18,060 nt of DNA from Clostridia bacterium (GTDB taxonomy: Bacteria > Bacillota > Clostridia > Christensenellales > Borkfalkiaceae). The position numbers were made by a program, and so were the translations under genes. The notes under the pieces are model-generated. The model was not told where the DNA came from. It saw nothing but the letters and a program-made list of their open reading frames with translations, and ran no database searches. Of the stretch, positions 15,968 through 18,060 are shown in pieces. Within the stretch, counting starts at the first letter, position 1. The number at the start of each line of letters is the position of its first letter. The stretch lies in the NCBI GenBank assembly GCA_900768525.1, contig CAAGDF010000002.1, positions 1 through 18,060 on the forward strand. Reading direction: 5' to 3'.

Positions 15968-16504
15968 TCAATAATTCTCGGCGCGAACCTCGAAATAAGA
16001 CTGCGGATGAGCGCATACGGGGCAAACCTCGGGGGCTTTTTCACCTACCACGATATGCCCGCAATTACGACATTCCCAAATGACGATGCCGCTTTTTTGG
16101 AACACTTCCATAGCCTTGACGTTTGCAAGCAGCGAACGATAACGCTCTTCGTGCTTTTTCTCTATCATAGCGACCATGCGGAATTTTTCGGCAAGTTCGT
16201 GAAAGCCCTCTTCGTCGGCGGTTACGGCAAAATTCTCGTACATATCAGTCCATTCGTAATTTTCGCCGTCGGCTGCCGCCTCGAGGTTTTCGGCGGTACT
16301 TCCGATTCCGTTCAGTTCTTTAAACCACATTTTTGCGTGTTCTTTTTCGTTGTCGGCAGTTTTTAAAAACAGCTCGGCAATTTGTTCAAATCCGTCTTTT
16401 TTAGCCTTCGACGCAAAATAGGTATACTTATTTCTCGCCTGAGATTCTCCGGCAAACGCCGCCATAAGGTTAAGTTCCGTCTGAGTGCCTTTGTACTTTT
16501 TCAT
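15968..16504 (-). CDS. Rubrerythrin
   Basis: Rubrerythrin reduces hydrogen peroxide in the cytoplasm of anaerobes, using a diiron site and a rubredoxin-type Fe(Cys)4 centre. The 178-aa product has the four-helix ferritin-like domain with the ligands E20, E53-x2-H56, E99 and E115-x2-H118, then a C-terminal rubredoxin domain with CRNC (C145, C148) and CPVC (C161, C164). All metal ligands are present. The ATG at 16502-16504 is preceded by a strong GGAGG at good spacing; the open frame continues 9 codons upstream but lacks such a site. The 139-bp gap to the upstream gene holds two palindromes that may regulate it; I see no PerR-box-like sequence and no convincing promoter. Confidence 0.96.
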   Translation of the reverse strand: MKKYKGTQTELNLMAAFAGESQARNKYTYFASKAKKDGFEQIAELFLKTADNEKEHAKMWFKELNGIGSTAENLEAAADGENYEWTDMYENFAVTADEEGFHELAEKFRMVAMIEKKHEERYRSLLANVKAMEVFQKSGIVIWECRNCGHIVVGEKAPEVCPVCAHPQSYFEVRAENY

Positions 16505-16574
16505 AAAAACCTCCGTTTTTTTATTTCGCACTGCGTTTTACGTCGCAATGCTTTAATCATAAAATATTTTCAAC

Positions 16575-16599
16575 GCGAAACGCATTATCTGCGTTTCGC
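16575..16599 (-). promoter_or_regulatory. Perfect 10-bp inverted repeat upstream of rubrerythrin
   Basis: GCGAAACGCA (16575-16584) and TGCGTTTCGC (16590-16599) are exact complements with a 5-nt loop TTATC. On the minus strand it is followed by GTTGAAAATATTTT, a poor U-tract, so it is an ambiguous terminator for the zinc-ribbon gene. It stands about 70-95 bp before the rubrerythrin ATG and could equally be an operator or a leader hairpin. Confidence 0.55.
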
Positions 16600-16631
16600 A
16601 AATCCGCATACGATGTTTTTTTACTTCTTTC

Positions 16632-16649
16632 TTGTAAAACGTTTTACAA
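16632..16649. promoter_or_regulatory. Perfect 18-bp palindrome TTGTAAAACGTTTTACAA
   Basis: The sequence is its own exact reverse complement, with a central CG. It contains the stop codon of the zinc-ribbon gene and lies about 130 bp upstream of rubrerythrin. Palindromes with a central CG are typical of LacI-family operators; this one is 1 bp longer per half than a CcpA cre site. No U-tract follows, so it is not a normal terminator. Regulation is inferred only. Confidence 0.5.
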
Positions 16650-16964
16650 TTCTTCATCGCAAAGCATAAGAATGCCCGCAACTACGGAAACGAACAGCAG
16701 CGTGCAAATCTTAAAGCCCATACCCATTTTTTCATGGTTCTTTACTTTACCGAAGTAAGAAACGGTCATAGGTATGCACCATGCCAGCGGTATAAGCGCC
16801 CACCCTACGGATATACAACCGAGAATCATAAAAACTTTCGCAACAGTACGCATTGTTTCCTTGCCGTCCGAACTACCCGAGGTCGAAGCGATTCTACAAC
16901 CGCACCCGGGACAGTACTCGGCTTCGTCAACAACTTCTTTTCCACATTTAGAACAATACTTCAT
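16644..16964 (-). CDS. Small zinc-ribbon membrane protein
   Basis: A 106-aa protein of unknown function. The N-terminus is a zinc ribbon, YCSKCGKEVVDEAEYCPGCG, with C4, C7, C18 and C21 as ligands. After a Ser/Gly linker come two membrane segments (about 44-70 and 86-101). Proteins with a cytoplasmic zinc ribbon followed by TM helices are common in Firmicutes, mostly uncharacterised. The ATG has AAGGAGA upstream at proper distance, and a near-consensus promoter lies at 17062-17090. The stop overlaps an 18-bp palindrome. It is likely real because of the ribosome site, promoter and domain order. Confidence 0.87.
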   Translation of the reverse strand: MKYCSKCGKEVVDEAEYCPGCGCRIASTSGSSDGKETMRTVAKVFMILGCISVGWALIPLAWCIPMTVSYFGKVKNHEKMGMGFKICTLLFVSVVAGILMLCDEEL

Positions 16965-17061
16965 ATTTCTCCTTACGGCACAGCCCGTCGATTTTTACCA
17001 TAAACATATTACGCTTTCAAAATCGCATCACACCGCTATGCCGATTTATTATTGTACCATT

Positions 17062-17090
17062 ATAATACGCCAAACCCCGACAAATGTCAA
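17062..17090 (-). promoter_or_regulatory. Promoter of the zinc-ribbon gene
   Basis: Minus strand: perfect -35 TTGACA (complement of 17085-17090), 17-nt spacer, -10 TATTAT (complement of 17062-17067), giving a leader of about 90 nt. The -35 and the following six bases, TTGACATTTGTC, are repeated in the divergent promoter at 17344. GACA-TT-TGTC within it is palindromic. Confidence 0.75.
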
Positions 17091-17343
17091 CGGTTATCGG
17101 CAAAATTCGCCACCTCTTATCTATTTTTATGCTCTACGGCACTTTTCGCGAAATGTATGCCGGACAAGAATAAACCGAACCTCGGTCTTGCAACCGTGTT
17201 TTTGCCAATACAGCGTTGCGCTCGATGTTTACCGTATAGTATTAACGTGCTCATGCGCCTTGTCTTACCTGAAAACATGGGCGCAAGATCCGGCAACCAA
17301 AAGCAAATACCATTTTCAGAAGATCAATGTCTTTTATTCGGTC
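17091..17343. other. 253-bp region between divergent promoters, no gene recognised
   Basis: Frames open here lack ribosome sites and family resemblance, and are rich in Cys/Arg as shadow frames often are. I see no tRNA, hairpin-rich RNA or repeat apart from the two flanking 12-bp inverted copies of TTGACATTTGTC. It may be a decayed remnant like the sequence to its right. Confidence 0.5.
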
Positions 17344-17372
17344 TTGACATTTGTCCCTTGTTTCTGTATACT
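17344..17372 (+). promoter_or_regulatory. Strong sigma-A-type promoter facing right
   Basis: Perfect -35 TTGACA (17344-17349), 17-nt spacer, -10 TATACT (17367-17372; 5 of 6). The start site would be near 17379, about 24 nt before the ATG of the truncated AlbA_2 reading frame at 17403. It appears to survive from a gene that is otherwise deleted. Confidence 0.75.
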
Positions 17373-17402
17373 GTTATTTGAATAAATAAGCGGGGGTTCG
17401 AG

Positions 17403-17522
17403 ATGATAAATTTCGGACACGAAACGAAAGAACTTGAGTTTGAGAAAAGGATAACACCATTGCCATTTTTATCTGTCTCGCGTTCGATAATTTTAATCGT
17501 ATTATACAATTTGCCAATATAA
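17403..17522 (+). pseudogene. Truncated AlbA_2 (Schlafen-like) gene, N-terminal stub
   Basis: The frame opens with MINFGHETKELEFEK after a GGGGG-type ribosome site (about 17393-17396). This resembles the first residues of bacterial AlbA_2-domain ATP-binding proteins, which begin with E-T-x3-EFK(K/E)-type sequences. After about 15 residues the similarity ends, and the rest (to the stop at 17522) is simply the complement of the minus-strand pseudogene, so the original gene was cut near 17446. The identification rests on a very short match. Confidence 0.4.
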
Positions 17523-17660
17523 TGATAATTGTAATCTTCACTGTTGTGATTTCCAACCTTATTGAACTCATTACCCAAAAAAGACGCTGACCTTGTTCAT
17601 TACTTCTCTTAATTTCATCATTTGTAAAATAATGCTCTATTAAAACAAACTCTCGTTTTT

Positions 17661-17927
17661 TCATAAAGTCGAAAAGCGGGCAACTCCTTTTCCTCGTAAC
17701 CACAGATAAATACACGCAGACAGTATCAGATTTATCTCCACAAAACAGCCCGTATACCCGCAAAAACCTAACATCCATCCGGGCAAAAGCATAAATCCTA
17801 CAAACAACAGCATTATATATCCAAAACCGCCAAATAAGGCAATCACGACCGGTGCTCCCTGCTTGATGGGCATGATTTCGTTAGTCCACGTCAACGTTGG
17901 TATGCTCTCATATAAATTGTAATTGAA
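17661..17927 (-). pseudogene. C-terminal remnant of an ABC-exporter-like permease
   Basis: The open frame begins directly after the malQ stop, in the same frame, without a usable ribosome site. It reads TLTWTNEIMPIKQGAPVV, then two or three hydrophobic helices and the end LWLRGKGVARFSTL. The W-x-NE-x3-KQ block followed by membrane helices recalls the C-terminal end of putative ABC exporter permeases in Firmicutes, whose full length is several hundred residues. I infer a 5'-truncated gene. A short genuine membrane protein from ATG 17873 or TTG 17894 cannot be excluded. Confidence 0.45.
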
Positions 17928-18060
17928 TTACAAACTTCTTTCACAAGATTTTACCAATTCACAAAAATTAAATAAATCTTGCTTGTTCGGTATGCGTTGC
18001 AACTTAAATTGCCAGTTCCCCTCGCTTGTGGACGGCATATTCATTCGCGCACGGCTTCCA
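17928..18060 (-). CDS. malQ: 4-alpha-glucanotransferase (amylomaltase), C-terminal end only
   Basis: The last 43 codons are visible, entering from the right edge. RARMNMPSTSEGNWQFKL matches the conserved GH77 C-terminal block (RMN-x-P-x-T...NW), which lines the acceptor site, and the tail IPNKQDLFNFCELVK is typical. The enzyme moves glucan chains between malto-oligosaccharides in glycogen or maltodextrin use. The stop is TAA at 17928-17930. The rest is outside the window. Confidence 0.8.
   Translation of the reverse strand, partial: GSRARMNMPSTSEGNWQFKLQRIPNKQDLFNFCELVKSCERSL

Larger units (their letters stand above)
17324..17664 (-). pseudogene. Frameshifted small gene of unknown function
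   Basis: The frame starts MKKREFVLIEHYFTNDEIKR with its ATG overlapping the TGA of the permease remnant (ATGA at 17661-17664), as in a true gene pair. At the run of six A (17577-17582; U6 in the mRNA) the plausible coding sequence moves to the -1 frame: NEQGQRLF is followed by (L)GNEFNKVGNHNSEDYNYHYIGKLYNTIKIIERE. One more base in the run would join them. The restored product is hydrophilic and has no domain I recognise. Beyond about 17450 it runs antisense into the AlbA_2 stub, so its true C-terminus is probably lost. Codon use is more AT-rich than in the housekeeping genes. Programmed slippage is possible but the site is not a standard heptamer. Confidence 0.45.

Noticed and set aside
16774..17385. 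203-codon plus-strand frame across the zinc-ribbon gene and the gap
   Set aside because: Overlaps a gene with good start signals, has no domain and no ribosome site.
17391..17405. GGGGGTTCGAG resembling a tRNA T-arm
   Set aside because: The flanking bases do not form a T-stem and no acceptor, D or anticodon arm can be found.
1..18060. CRISPR array, phage or defence system
   Set aside because: No regularly spaced repeats, cas genes or phage genes; the only defence-like hint is the AlbA_2 stub.

Overview
The window looks like a piece of chromosome from a low-to-medium GC Firmicute, most likely an uncultured anaerobic member of the Clostridia. The grounds are PPDK and rubrerythrin (anaerobe-type enzymes), the Firmicute-style miaB-mutS-mutL order, a YnbB/aluminium-resistance-family PLP enzyme and an AlkD-type DNA glycosylase, and sigma-A-type promoters. 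Assignment below class level cannot be supported from the sequence.

Layout. (1) 1-1412, minus strand: the 5' part of ppdK, leaving the window on the left, with its own consensus promoter at 1511-1539 and a tandem 15-bp repeat upstream. (2) 1680-13596, minus strand: a long run read miaB, mutS, mutL, [351-bp repeat region], YnbB-like PLP enzyme, AlkD-like glycosylase, histidine phosphatase, and finally an 866-aa protein in which a DEDDh exonuclease is joined in frame to a GH78 alpha-L-rhamnosidase-like enzyme. The last four are tightly packed (two are 5 nt apart, two overlap by ATGA). The block mixes tRNA modification, mismatch repair and alkylation repair with metabolic functions. (3) 13688-15862, plus strand: a class A penicillin-binding protein, divergent from miaB, ending at a bidirectional terminator. 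(4) 15968-16964, minus strand: rubrerythrin and a small zinc-ribbon membrane protein, with two strong palindromes between them. (5) 17091-17927: a degraded zone holding a truncated AlbA_2 (Schlafen-like) N-terminus behind an intact strong promoter, a frameshifted small gene, and the C-terminal remnant of an ABC-exporter-like permease. (6) 17928-18060, minus strand: the C-terminus of 4-alpha-glucanotransferase (malQ).

The main points for a second look are the exonuclease-GH78 fusion; a 15-18 bp near-palindromic motif (core TATAGGTCGATTATC) found five times, twice inside genes and once as a terminator loop; a roughly 150-bp fold-back, MITE-like element between mutL and the YnbB-like gene; a miaB promoter placed so that its mRNA would start at the AUG; and two divergent promoters sharing a 12-bp -35 region. 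I saw no rRNA, tRNA, CRISPR array, intact transposase or riboswitch.
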